From the NCBI GenBank assembly GCA_946623875.1, contig CAMORO010000020.1, positions 1 through 35,436 on the forward strand: a stretch of DNA of 35,436 bases, in the 5' to 3' direction. Positions 25,696 to 34,069 of this stretch are shown piece after piece. The stretch comes from an uncultured Lachnospiraceae bacterium. GTDB lineage: Bacteria > Bacillota > Clostridia > Lachnospirales > Lachnospiraceae. Made by a program: the position numbers and the translations under genes. Each line of letters starts with the position of its first letter. Position 1 is the first letter of the stretch. The notes under the pieces were generated by a model. It searched no databases. It was given only the letters and a program-made list of their open reading frames with translations, and was not told the origin of the DNA.

Positions 25696-26424
25696 ATGGC
25701 AAACGAGCGGACAAAGATGTATCAGGTATCAACCCTTCAGGCACTGGCCTTAGGTTATACAAGAGGCGTAATAACGGTCAGGGAGCTGATGGAACACGGA
25801 GAGACGGGTCTCGGAACGTTTGAAGACGTTAACGGTGAAATGATAGCAATAGACGGTAAATGCTACCGTGCCACCGAGAACGGTGCTGTTGAAGAAGCCG
25901 GAGACGACAGGGGCGTCCCCTTTTCGGCGGTCGGTTATATGGATAAATGCCGGGAATTCGAAATATCCGGAGACTACGATATGGCAAGCCTTAAGGATGA
26001 ATTAAACAACCGGATAGAGGAAGATTTCGGTCTTAACAGCATGCATATCATTCAGATAAACGGTATGTTTGAAAAGGTATATGCACGCTCGGAAGCACCG
26101 TACAGATCGCATCATGTCACGCTTAAGTCAATGCTCGAGAAAACCCAGACCTCCTTTGAATTCGATCAGGTATGCGGAAGCATCGTCGGAGTATATTTCC
26201 CTGATTACATGGACGGGATCAATGCATCCGGCTGGCACCTTCATTTCGTAAATGAAGACCGCACAATGGGCGGACACGTGTATGATCTTAACATGAAGAA
26301 AGGGCTTGTGCGTCTTGCCAAGAGAAGCAGTATTGAGATACAGCTTCCAAAAGACGCGGCATTTGACACCTATGCACTTAAAGATGCATCTAAAGATGAG
26401 ATCAAGCAGGTGGAGCAGGGCTGA
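25696..26424 (+). CDS. budA: Alpha-acetolactate decarboxylase
   Basis: A 242-aa cytosolic enzyme converting alpha-acetolactate to acetoin, a step of the butanediol/acetoin route. Family features are visible: STLQALALG, GLGTFEDVNGEMI with the AIDG loop, VTGSI-like GSIVGVYFPDYM, and zinc ligands H181 and H183 (GWHLHF) and H194 (GGHV). ATG at 25696 is chosen because AGGAGA lies 9 bases upstream; an in-frame ATG at 25666 has none. It is the only complete plus-strand gene here. It faces the c-di-GMP phosphodiesterase across a shared palindromic promoter and ends 31 bp from the converging exporter gene. No terminator is visible between them. Confidence 0.95.
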   Translation: MANERTKMYQVSTLQALALGYTRGVITVRELMEHGETGLGTFEDVNGEMIAIDGKCYRATENGAVEEAGDDRGVPFSAVGYMDKCREFEISGDYDMASLKDELNNRIEEDFGLNSMHIIQINGMFEKVYARSEAPYRSHHVTLKSMLEKTQTSFEFDQVCGSIVGVYFPDYMDGINASGWHLHFVNEDRTMGGHVYDLNMKKGLVRLAKRSSIEIQLPKDAAFDTYALKDASKDEIKQVEQG

Positions 26425-26455
26425 CTGTAATACATTTGGACGCTTCATTTGAGTT

Positions 26456-28627
26456 TCATTTAAGCTGCTGTTTCCTTACCAGTTCGGCGAATTTACCCTC
26501 TTTCCTCATAAGCTCTTCATAACTGCCTTCTTCCGCTATCACACCATCCTCAAGCATGATTATCCTGTCAAAGTTCTCTACCGTTGACAGCCGGTGCGCC
26601 ACCATTACCACGGTCACCTTCATCTTCCGGATGTTTTCCATTACCGCTGTCTGAGTCATATTGTCAAGAGCCGATGTTGCCTCATCAAGTATAATCACCC
26701 TGGGATTATCCATGAATGCTCTTGCCAGAAGTATACGCTGTCTCTGCCCTCCCGAAAGCCCGCTGCTGACCGACTCGGATATCTCCGTATCAAGCTTCAG
26801 CGGAAGTCCCCTGACATAATCTCCGATAGCGGCATTGTCAAGTGCCTCCCATATCCTATCCTCATCATAGCTTCCTACGGAACCGAACATCACATTGTCC
26901 GCAATGGTTCCCGGAAACACCCTGCTGAACTGAAATACCGAACCGACACGTCTTCTTAAGGATCGTAAATTGAGTGAATTAAGAGGTTTTCCATCATAAC
27001 TGACCTCTCCCTCCTCAGGCCTCTCAATACCTAGCAGTATCTTTAGCAGTGTGGTCTTACCGCATCCGCTCTCTCCAACGATCGCCACTCTCTCCCCGCG
27101 CCTTATATCAAGTGTAACACCTTTCAGACATCCCCTCGGATCATCATTATAGGAAAACCGGATATTTTCTGCCCTTATATCCCCGTTCAGTCTTTTTACA
27201 TATTCCAGCGCTTCACTCTCTTCATTATCCGCTTCAAAGACCGGCCTTACATTCTCAATGAGCATATTCATAAGAAATATATTCTGCATTATATCTGTAA
27301 GAGAAGACACCACAACAATGATAAGGCTGTAGGATTCCATAAAAGTCATATATCTGGCATTGTCGACACCACTGTTGTACATGGAGAAGCCCAGCAGTCC
27401 TATAGTCGTTGCAATGCTGATGGAAGAAAGGATCTCTGTGTTGTACTTAAGGAAAAAGGGCTGCTGATAAGTCAGTGCCAGCTTTCTACGGTACAGATCC
27501 GCCCACTTTGAATAAACAGCCTTTTCGGAACCCATGCCTTTGATCTTCTGTATTCCGCGTATCACAGAGTACATAAATCCACTGTTTTCCATATCGATCC
27601 GAAGTATGCCCGCCTCGTTGTATGCATAGCTTAACGCCCCCAGTATTGCGGCAATTATCTTCAAAAGGAGAAACACAACAGCAGGAACAAAGAGTTCCGG
27701 GGCGATACCGTTCATCTGATACAGGTATACGATCGAAAAACTCAGATCGAGAAGAACATCCATGACTATCTGCACAATAATATCCGACAGTCTTCCGCAG
27801 TTGGTGATCCTTTTGGACAGCTTTCCAGATGAAGTAGAGTGGAAAAATTCCTGCGGAAGATGCAGTATCTTGGCCATTACAGCCTCCTGTATTCTAGCCG
27901 ATACCCTTATCTTTGTCCGGGCGAGCATCACACTCTTTACAAGTGACAGCACTCTCCTTATAAGGCTTACAGTCAGGAATATGATCAACGCAAGCCTGAA
28001 TCCTGCGGCAGACCCATGTCCCTTAATGTACACGTTATAGATCCATTTACTGACAACAGGAAGTATGTATCCGAAGCCGGTAACAAGCCCTGTAGCGATA
28101 ACAAGGTTCAAAACATCATAAAGAGTCAGTGTATGAAGAACATTGTAAATAAATGTGTGCAGCAGAGTACTGCGTTCTTCAAGAGGTCTGCTCAGTGTAT
28201 AGCAGACGGGCTGAAGTGAATCTATATAATGTTTCGTTGCCATTCCTTCGCTCGAATCGAAAGGACAGTAGAAACGGTAGCCCCGGATGGAGGGCATAAG
28301 AACAACTGCTTTCCCGTCTTCCCTGAACGCAAGCAGGTTTTCCGAGCCGGAACGGCTCATTTCTGCCACCGATATCCTTTCCTCATACATCATTCCGAGA
28401 GGATCGAGCATTGTCTCAAACAGTGATTCCAGAGTGTCCTGTCTTGGTATCCTCGAAACTGAAACACCGAATCTCTCAAGCATATAGATCAGCGCAGTCT
28501 GAACATCTTCAATATCCTCTTCCACCCGTAGCATCTTACGATTAAAAACAAGAGCATCATCCGCATAGCGCTCAAGCTTTATATTATTTTCTTCTCTTTC
28601 CCTTATGTTATTTGTATACAGACCCAT
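26456..28627 (-). CDS. NHLM-type bacteriocin export ABC transporter, second subunit
   Basis: A 723-aa ABC transporter with membrane and ATPase parts in one chain. Residues 1-150 form a soluble N-terminal domain lacking a peptidase signature but matching the layout of the NHLM system partner protein (EDDxxTALxYMLERFG..., then AVVLMPSIRGYRFYCP). Five or six spans lie at ~160-455. The ATPase has Walker A GESGCGKTT (518), signature LSGGQ (624), Walker B VIILDEATS (D648 end) and H-loop H678, all intact. GGAGA precedes ATG. It sits 11 bp after its partner and probably forms a heterodimer with it to export leader-bearing peptides. Confidence 0.9.
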   Translation of the reverse strand: MGLYTNNIREREENNIKLERYADDALVFNRKMLRVEEDIEDVQTALIYMLERFGVSVSRIPRQDTLESLFETMLDPLGMMYEERISVAEMSRSGSENLLAFREDGKAVVLMPSIRGYRFYCPFDSSEGMATKHYIDSLQPVCYTLSRPLEERSTLLHTFIYNVLHTLTLYDVLNLVIATGLVTGFGYILPVVSKWIYNVYIKGHGSAAGFRLALIIFLTVSLIRRVLSLVKSVMLARTKIRVSARIQEAVMAKILHLPQEFFHSTSSGKLSKRITNCGRLSDIIVQIVMDVLLDLSFSIVYLYQMNGIAPELFVPAVVFLLLKIIAAILGALSYAYNEAGILRIDMENSGFMYSVIRGIQKIKGMGSEKAVYSKWADLYRRKLALTYQQPFFLKYNTEILSSISIATTIGLLGFSMYNSGVDNARYMTFMESYSLIIVVVSSLTDIMQNIFLMNMLIENVRPVFEADNEESEALEYVKRLNGDIRAENIRFSYNDDPRGCLKGVTLDIRRGERVAIVGESGCGKTTLLKILLGIERPEEGEVSYDGKPLNSLNLRSLRRRVGSVFQFSRVFPGTIADNVMFGSVGSYDEDRIWEALDNAAIGDYVRGLPLKLDTEISESVSSGLSGGQRQRILLARAFMDNPRVIILDEATSALDNMTQTAVMENIRKMKVTVVMVAHRLSTVENFDRIIMLEDGVIAEEGSYEELMRKEGKFAELVRKQQLK

Positions 28628-28638
28628 GGTATTCTCCG

Positions 28639-30777
28639 CTATGATTCTATCAGCTCGCGGTACAGCCCGCCCTGAGCATACAGTTCCTTATGTGTCCCCT
28701 CCTGCACTATCTTTCCCTTGTCCATGACATATATCCGGTCGCAGTCTACTATCGTCGACAGTCTGTGGGCTACAATGATACATGTGGTTCCCTTGTCGCG
28801 GATCGATCTGATCACCCTGTCTTCGGTCAGGGCATCAAGGGCAGATGTGAATTCATCAAGGAAAAGTAATGTCGGCTCGTGTGCCAGCGCTCTTGCAAGT
28901 TCAAGCCTCTGCAGCTCACCGCCCGAATAATTACGTCCGTTCTCCTCTATCATCGCACCGTAATCCTTCCTGTTACGCACTATTCTCTCATGGATCTGTG
29001 CATCCCGTGCGGCCAGTATTACTTCATAATTCTCGATGGTTGTATCCCACATACGTATGTTATTATATACCGAATCCTCGAACATCATTGTGTCCTGATC
29101 CACAGTCATGACGGATGAGCGAAAGATAACATCCGGTATTTCATCCCGATGTCTTCCGGAATACAGTATCTCTCCCGACTCAGCCGAATAGAGATCCGCA
29201 AGTATTTTGAGCATTGTGCTCTTGCCGCTTCCCGTCTTCCCGACTATGGCTACCATCTGTCCGGGCTTCACTTCCATACTTACATCATCCACCGCAAGAC
29301 GGTCTGCCCGGTTGTAACGATAACTGACATGACTTGCCACAAGATGTCCTTCAAGTTTATCCGCAGTCTCATACTCGCTTTCCGGCAGAGGAATGGGCTG
29401 TCTGCCATCCCTGTTCATGATATCATTGACTCTCTCTATATTTGTCCGCATGGTCTGCATGGTATTCAAAGATGTCATGCAGTTGTTCATGGACGAGAGC
29501 ATGTTATTCAGAATACCCTGAAACAGTGCCATTGAACCCAGCGTGAAATTACCCTTCACGACAAAATAAGCTCCGATGAACAGCTGTATACCCTGCAGTA
29601 CGGATCCCTGCATCCCCGAAACGAAATTGAGTACCGCGTTTATCGACTGAGTCCTCAGTTTGCCTTCATTTGCCTGTACCATAGACTCCCGCCACAGATT
29701 GTAGAAGGATCTTTCCGCTCCTGACGATTTAATGGTATCTATCATGCTCATTCCGTTCAGTATCGTCGTATTCAGCATATTTCCGGAGGTAGTCATGCTT
29801 CTCGATGCTATAGCGTTCTTATCCTGGATATACAGAGTCGCAGCCAGGCTTATAAATATTGCGGCAAAACAGGCGAGGGCTATCGGCAGGTTGTATTTCA
29901 TCAGTGTCAACAGATATACTACCGTCATGAATGCATCAATGGTACGCGGAACAAGGGATCGCATGATGGAATTATCAAGACTTATGTTATTTTCTATTCT
30001 GGCTATCAGCTCTCCCGCACTGTACTGCTCAAAGAACTTAAGAGGCTGGTCAAATATCTTCTTAAACAGGCGGCTGCCGGATACTGCCGAAATATTCCGG
30101 CTGGATCTGTTGATCAGTCCCGTCTTTGCCAGACTGAAAAGAAAATACGCAGCAAGAGCCAATATATATATCAGAATAACCAGATACCCTGCGCTCATGT
30201 CCTGAATACTATTCGACTTCAAATATGTATCCAATATATCCTTCTGGATATTTACCATACCGATGTTTAAGATAATACATACCAGCGTAAGTACTACCAG
30301 CACTGTCATCGGCCTGCGCAGATGCTCCATTCTCTCTCTGATAAGGGAATAGAGGGATTCTCTTTTGCCATCTGCCACGAAATTCTGTCCTTTTTTAAGA
30401 GTGATAACGGTACCGTTGTAGAGCTGTGTGAACTTCTCCATCGTCATTCTGATCTCGCCTCTGGCGGGATCTGCAATGGAAATAATGTCCTTATGTATCG
30501 AAGTGACCACACACCAGTAATGCTTTTTCCAGGATACGAGAAGCGGAAGCTTTCTGCTCTTCAGTTCTTCAACGGAAATGGTTTCTGTCTCTGCTTCCAA
30601 TCCGTACCTCCCGGCTGCATCCGACATCTGCTCAGGGTCGGAACCGTTGCGGGATGACACGCATACTTCACGTAATTCTTCAATAGGGACGAATTTTTTG
30701 TAATATCCGAGCATCATACCAAGAGCAGCCGCGCCATTCTCGCCCGGTCTCATCTGGATCACTATCGGAATCCTCAT
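28639..30777 (-). CDS. NHLM-type bacteriocin export ABC transporter with C39-like domain lacking catalytic Cys
   Basis: A 712-aa exporter. Residues 1-~135 are a peptidase C39-like domain: Q8 (VIQM), then GENGAAALGMMLGYY where the family has ECGAA, so the nucleophile Cys is Asn at 14; His (H86 in KKHYWCVV) and Asp (D103 in ADPARG) are kept. Without Cys it should bind the leader but not cut it. Six membrane spans follow (~150-440). The ATPase has Walker A GKTGSGKST (513), signature YSGGE (617), Walker B LLFLDEFTS and H-loop His (671). Its ATG overlaps the RT stop (ATGA at 30774-30777), so the two are translationally coupled. Confidence 0.9.
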   Translation of the reverse strand: MRIPIVIQMRPGENGAAALGMMLGYYKKFVPIEELREVCVSSRNGSDPEQMSDAAGRYGLEAETETISVEELKSRKLPLLVSWKKHYWCVVTSIHKDIISIADPARGEIRMTMEKFTQLYNGTVITLKKGQNFVADGKRESLYSLIRERMEHLRRPMTVLVVLTLVCIILNIGMVNIQKDILDTYLKSNSIQDMSAGYLVILIYILALAAYFLFSLAKTGLINRSSRNISAVSGSRLFKKIFDQPLKFFEQYSAGELIARIENNISLDNSIMRSLVPRTIDAFMTVVYLLTLMKYNLPIALACFAAIFISLAATLYIQDKNAIASRSMTTSGNMLNTTILNGMSMIDTIKSSGAERSFYNLWRESMVQANEGKLRTQSINAVLNFVSGMQGSVLQGIQLFIGAYFVVKGNFTLGSMALFQGILNNMLSSMNNCMTSLNTMQTMRTNIERVNDIMNRDGRQPIPLPESEYETADKLEGHLVASHVSYRYNRADRLAVDDVSMEVKPGQMVAIVGKTGSGKSTMLKILADLYSAESGEILYSGRHRDEIPDVIFRSSVMTVDQDTMMFEDSVYNNIRMWDTTIENYEVILAARDAQIHERIVRNRKDYGAMIEENGRNYSGGELQRLELARALAHEPTLLFLDEFTSALDALTEDRVIRSIRDKGTTCIIVAHRLSTIVDCDRIYVMDKGKIVQEGTHKELYAQGGLYRELIES

Positions 30778-32075
30778 TGCACCGCATCTCCTCCGTTTTC
30801 TTCATCTGTTGTTTCTTTACATATATCATCCTGCTGTTTCAACGTTAATTCTCTCGGTATTTCTTCTATCCTGTCCTGATGATGGTAGTAATAGACAAGG
30901 GTCTTGTATCCCAGCTCAGACAGCTTTTCATATGAAATCGAATTTTTACGCCTCTTCATTGAGCCATAGAGCACATATCTGATACTGTCCCGGATATAGT
31001 TATCTATTTCCTTCAGGCAGTCCTCCTCCGTAATTATGGGAAATACCCATTTGGACCATGTTAACCGGTTGCTGTTTATTTCGGTTCCAAAAAAATAACG
31101 GTTGAATCTTATAATAAGACCGTGAGCTGCCTCATCCTTTGTAAGCCAGCCTCTGTTACAACCGATCAGCGCTTTGTCAGCATACCCGCGTATCCTTCGC
31201 TTTATCTTCTTAATACTGTGCCCGGACAGCCTTATATTGCCTTCACTAAGCTCCATTCCCAACAGATCAAAGGACTCTCCGGGCATCAGCACAGAGGTTT
31301 TCTCCTTATTCACGGTAAGCTTCAGATGGTCAAGGATTTCGTAGAACTTCTCCTCATATTTCCTGATCTCTTCATGGCTGTAAGAGCATATCAGAATATC
31401 ATCCGAGTATCTTGCATATAATGATGCACGTGGGGCAAAATATTCATCCATTTCATGCAGGTAAAGATTATTGAGGAAATTCCCTATAGGAACACCCCCC
31501 ATGCCTCCGGGACAGCGATCTATGATCTGTCCGTTAAAGTCTATGACTTTATTACGTGTAAGAAGCCATTTAAGAAAAGAGAAAAATTCGGGATCATCCG
31601 GCATAAACACATCTTCAAGCATCGGAATAACCAGTTCGGGAACGATAGACTCACCATATTTTGATACATCTGTCTTAAGAACATACATATTCTGTACGTT
31701 TCTCTCCCGGCTGATCTCCTTCAGCAGATCCCCTCCCGTCTTATCAGACCTGAACGAAAACAGACGATCCGAATAAATACTTTCCATACCCCGCATTGCA
31801 AAAGCAATAAGTTTCATCAGATAACCTTCTGTGCCCGGAAAAAAGTAAACAGCCCTTTTCTTTTTATTAAAATTTTTCGGGATAAGACGATATTGAGGAT
31901 AGTCAAGAAAGTAGTCACCCATCTTAAGCCGTTCTATATCTTTCGCACATTCATCGCTCATTATATATTCATTTATTTCGGTCATCTGTTCTTCAGTATA
32001 TTTTCTTCTGTTTTTACTGTAAGCAACAAACTCTTCCCTGACCTTCATTAGTCCGGCCTTTTCCAATACTTTCAC
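30774..32075 (-). CDS. Reverse transcriptase of an unassigned (DGR-like) type, coupled to exporter genes
   Basis: A 433-aa reverse transcriptase. RT blocks in order: NKKKRAVYFFP (~70-80, fingers), MESIYSDRLFSFR (97-109), motif A YVLKTDVSKYGES with D136, GVPIGNFLNNLYLHEMD (194-210), and active site YSDD (223-226), then LKLTVNKEKT and LLGMELSEGN (motifs D, E). All three catalytic Asp are present. The PIGN block is like that of diversity-generating-retroelement RTs, but the usual TSQ is FLN. No group II maturase X/HNH domain is present. The C-terminal ~150 residues are basic and helical. The start is GTG with GGGAG 7 bases upstream. It follows a structured RNA and overlaps the exporter by ATGA. 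Role in peptide export, diversification or defence is unknown. Confidence 0.9.
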   Translation of the reverse strand: MKVLEKAGLMKVREEFVAYSKNRRKYTEEQMTEINEYIMSDECAKDIERLKMGDYFLDYPQYRLIPKNFNKKKRAVYFFPGTEGYLMKLIAFAMRGMESIYSDRLFSFRSDKTGGDLLKEISRERNVQNMYVLKTDVSKYGESIVPELVIPMLEDVFMPDDPEFFSFLKWLLTRNKVIDFNGQIIDRCPGGMGGVPIGNFLNNLYLHEMDEYFAPRASLYARYSDDILICSYSHEEIRKYEEKFYEILDHLKLTVNKEKTSVLMPGESFDLLGMELSEGNIRLSGHSIKKIKRRIRGYADKALIGCNRGWLTKDEAAHGLIIRFNRYFFGTEINSNRLTWSKWVFPIITEEDCLKEIDNYIRDSIRYVLYGSMKRRKNSISYEKLSELGYKTLVYYYHHQDRIEEIPRELTLKQQDDICKETTDEENGGDAVQ

Positions 32076-32123
32076 TGTAATTCTCCCGTTTTACTTATCT
32101 GTCATCCAGATTATTGCACATTT

Positions 32124-32141
32124 TGTAACTATTCAGAACAG
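32124..32141 (+). repeat. Dispersed 18-nt intergenic element, copy 2
   Basis: TGTAACTATTCAGAACAG, identical to the minus-strand sequence at 3627-3644. It lies between the structured RNA and the RT start, about 50 bases upstream of the GTG. Confidence 0.6.
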
Positions 32142-32198
32142 CACATATATTTATATAAAAACATAGCTTTTGTCCTTTGTATGATGTAAAATATACTC

Positions 32199-32326
32199 AA
32201 TAAGGAAGGTACACTTAAATGTGTGTTTCAGAAAGATCGGACAATCTGCTTTATCACGCGTCTGAAACCGCTGCAGGCTAAGCCGGTCTCGTGCTACGCT
32301 ACAAAATACCCTTCCTTATCCTGAAT
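32199..32326 (-). ncRNA. Structured RNA upstream of the reverse transcriptase
   Basis: On the minus strand a closed, branched fold is visible. Stem P1: 32310-32319 pairs with 32200-32209 (ten contiguous pairs, ATAAGGAAGG/CCTTCCTTAT), continued after a bulged base. An inner 8-bp stem: 32261-32268 with 32225-32232 (GTTTCAGA/TCTGAAAC), with a small AGAT/ATCT hairpin in its loop. A 4-bp hairpin: 32221-32224 with 32211-32214. The last three elements touch without unpaired bases, as in coaxially stacked RNAs. The 5' part, 32269-32307, contains GGCTTAGCC and is less structured. An extended -10 promoter lies just upstream. It could be the RT template or primer, a leader-type control element, or a retron-like RNA; it matches no RNA family I can name. 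Confidence 0.65.
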
Positions 32327-32332
32327 AATTAA

Positions 32333-32341
32333 ATTGTATCA
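32333..32341 (-). promoter_or_regulatory. Extended -10 promoter for the structured RNA / RT operon
   Basis: On the minus strand TGATACAAT (TGn plus TACAAT at 32333-32338) lies so that transcription would start near 32326, right at the 5' base of the P1 stem. The -35 region is poor, as is usual for extended -10 promoters. Confidence 0.5.
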
Positions 32342-32357
32342 CTTCTGAACAATTTAG

Positions 32358-32414
32358 AACAGGGGACGGTTCATCGTTTCGGTAAAATCCGAAGGCGATA
32401 AACCGTCCCCTGTT
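32358..32414. repeat. Long REP-like hairpin between araA and the RT operon
   Basis: Perfect 14-bp arms AACAGGGGACGGTT (32358-32371) and its complement (32401-32414), extended inward by ATCG/CGAT and TTCGG/CCGAA, form a 57-nt hairpin. No T-run follows on either strand, so it is not a standard terminator, although it could still stop or protect araA mRNA. The GGGGACGGTT core is familiar from palindromic elements spread through Clostridia genomes, sometimes linked to REP-associated transposases. Confidence 0.7.
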
Positions 32415-32438
32415 ACATTAAATATCTAAAAACTATTA

Positions 32439-33935
32439 TTATCCGTAGAATACCTCGCCGAGCTTAAGATCCTTCTTAAATGCGGGGATTGTTGTGTTCT
32501 TATCTATTATCACTGCCTCTATTCCGGACATCTCAGCCCAGTCGGCCATCTGATCCACGGTAAGATCATATGAGAATGCGGTATGATGAGCACCTCCGGC
32601 AAGTATCCATGCTTCCGCACCCGTATACAGATCGGGATAAGGTGTCCAGAAATTGGTCGCTACCGGAAGCTCGGGCATGGGCTTCTCTGTCTTCTTGCAT
32701 TCAACCTCATTAAGAATGAGACGGAACCTGTTACCAAGATCGATAAGTGATGCCGCAACACCCCTTCCTTCCTTGGAAGTAAATACAAGCCTTGCGGGAT
32801 CTTCCCTGTCGCCCATAGAGAGCGGCTTAACCCTGATACTTATGGGACCGTCGGCTATTGAAGGGCAGATCTCAAGCATGTGAGCTTCCAATATTCCTTC
32901 CTTGCCCCTTACAAGGTTGTAGGTGTAATCTTCCATCATTGAAGTACCCTTGGCATCCTTCATTCCCTCGGTCATTATCTTCATAAGACGGACCATGGCT
33001 GCAACCTTCCAGTCACCCTCGGCGCCAAAGCCGTAACCCTTCTCCATAAGCCTCTGGATGGCAAGTCCCGGAAGCTGCTTAAGTGCACCCAGATCACCAA
33101 AGTGAGTTACTATCGCCTGATAATTCTTCTCCTCAAGGAATTTCTCAAATCCGAGCTCAATCCTTGCCTGTACTGCAACATGCTTCTTAAACTCCCCGGG
33201 ATCCCTTCCGTCAAGAATGATGTTGTATTTCTCATAATATTCATCGAGCAGTTCATTAACCTCAGCATCCGATACATCATTAACGCTCTGTGCTATCTCA
33301 TTGACCGGATATGCATCCACTTCCCAGCCGAACTTGATCTGTGCCTCTACCTTGTCGCCCTCGGTAACTGCAACGTTCCTCATGTTATCAGCCACTCTCA
33401 TGACCCTGATATGGCTTGATTCCATGATACCTACAGCTGTTCTCATCCATGAAGCGATCCTCTGTCTTACCTCATCATCCTTCCAGTATCCGACCACAAC
33501 CTTTCGTTCTATCCTCATCCTGCTCACTATATGTCCGTACTCCCTGTCACCGTGAGCCGCCTGATTCTCGTTCATGAAATCCATATCGATCGAATCATAG
33601 GGAATTTCCTCATTGTACTGGGTATGAAGGTGCATAAGAGGCTTCCTGTATTCCTGAAGCCCAAGTATCCATGACTTTGCCGGCGAAAAAGTGTGCATCC
33701 ATGTGATAACACCGGCACATGACTCGTCAGCGTTTGCTTCATTAAATGTCTGTCTGATAAGCTGATTGGTGATAAGAACGGGCTTCCACACTACCTCGTA
33801 GGGAAGTATCCCCGATCTGTTGAGCTCGTCCACAATCTCCTTCGAATGAGCCGCAACATGCCTTAATACCTCTTCTCCGTACAGATCCTGAGAACCTGTG
33901 CAGAACCAAAACTTGTACTCTTTTTTCTTGATCAT
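32439..33935 (-). CDS. araA: L-arabinose isomerase
   Basis: A 498-aa cytosolic enzyme converting L-arabinose to L-ribulose, the usual length for the family. Characteristic stretches are WFCTGSQDLYG at the start, GVITWMHTFSPAKSWI, the metal/catalytic residues in FGAEGDWK and MMEDYTY, EAHMLEICPS, and GGAHHTAFS. ATG at 33935 is chosen because GGAGGG precedes it; an in-frame upstream start at 33974 would put extra residues before the conserved KKKEYKFWF and would lie next to the promoter. araB and araD are not in the window. Regulated by the AraR-type operator in its promoter. Confidence 0.97.
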   Translation of the reverse strand: MIKKKEYKFWFCTGSQDLYGEEVLRHVAAHSKEIVDELNRSGILPYEVVWKPVLITNQLIRQTFNEANADESCAGVITWMHTFSPAKSWILGLQEYRKPLMHLHTQYNEEIPYDSIDMDFMNENQAAHGDREYGHIVSRMRIERKVVVGYWKDDEVRQRIASWMRTAVGIMESSHIRVMRVADNMRNVAVTEGDKVEAQIKFGWEVDAYPVNEIAQSVNDVSDAEVNELLDEYYEKYNIILDGRDPGEFKKHVAVQARIELGFEKFLEEKNYQAIVTHFGDLGALKQLPGLAIQRLMEKGYGFGAEGDWKVAAMVRLMKIMTEGMKDAKGTSMMEDYTYNLVRGKEGILEAHMLEICPSIADGPISIRVKPLSMGDREDPARLVFTSKEGRGVAASLIDLGNRFRLILNEVECKKTEKPMPELPVATNFWTPYPDLYTGAEAWILAGGAHHTAFSYDLTVDQMADWAEMSGIEAVIIDKNTTIPAFKKDLKLGEVFYG

Positions 33936-33985
33936 CTGTAAACCCTCCGCTTGAAAATAAAAGATATAGATCACGCTACACCTTT

Positions 33986-34015
33986 ATTCTCAAACTTGTA
34001 TGTACAAGTAGTCAA
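33986..34015 (-). promoter_or_regulatory. araA promoter with AraR operator between -35 and -10
   Basis: On the minus strand, TTGACT (34010-34015) and GAGAAT (33986-33991) are 18 bases apart. The spacer is filled by ACTTGTACATACAAGT (33994-34009 in plus orientation reads ACTTGTATGTACAAGT), a near-perfect palindrome that fits the known Bacillus AraR operator style (TTGTAnGTACAA). A bound repressor would block RNA polymerase. A further half-like TTGTAT follows at ~34016-34022. Confidence 0.72.
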
Positions 34016-34069
34016 GTTGTATATTCCGGCATGATTCTTTTTTTCATAAGTTCATTACCCGTGCTTTAT

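Noticed and set aside
32199-32326. tRNA or group II intron RNA before the RT
   Set aside because: No anticodon/T-loop consensus and no domain V-like hairpin; the fold is of another kind.
30774-32414. Diversity-generating retroelement with template and variable repeats
   Set aside because: No long near-repeat differing at adenines was found by eye between this region and any coding end in the window; only the RT motif is DGR-like.
33102-33419. Plus-strand frames inside araA and the kinase genes
   Set aside because: They are antisense shadows of strongly recognised genes, without start sites or family matches.
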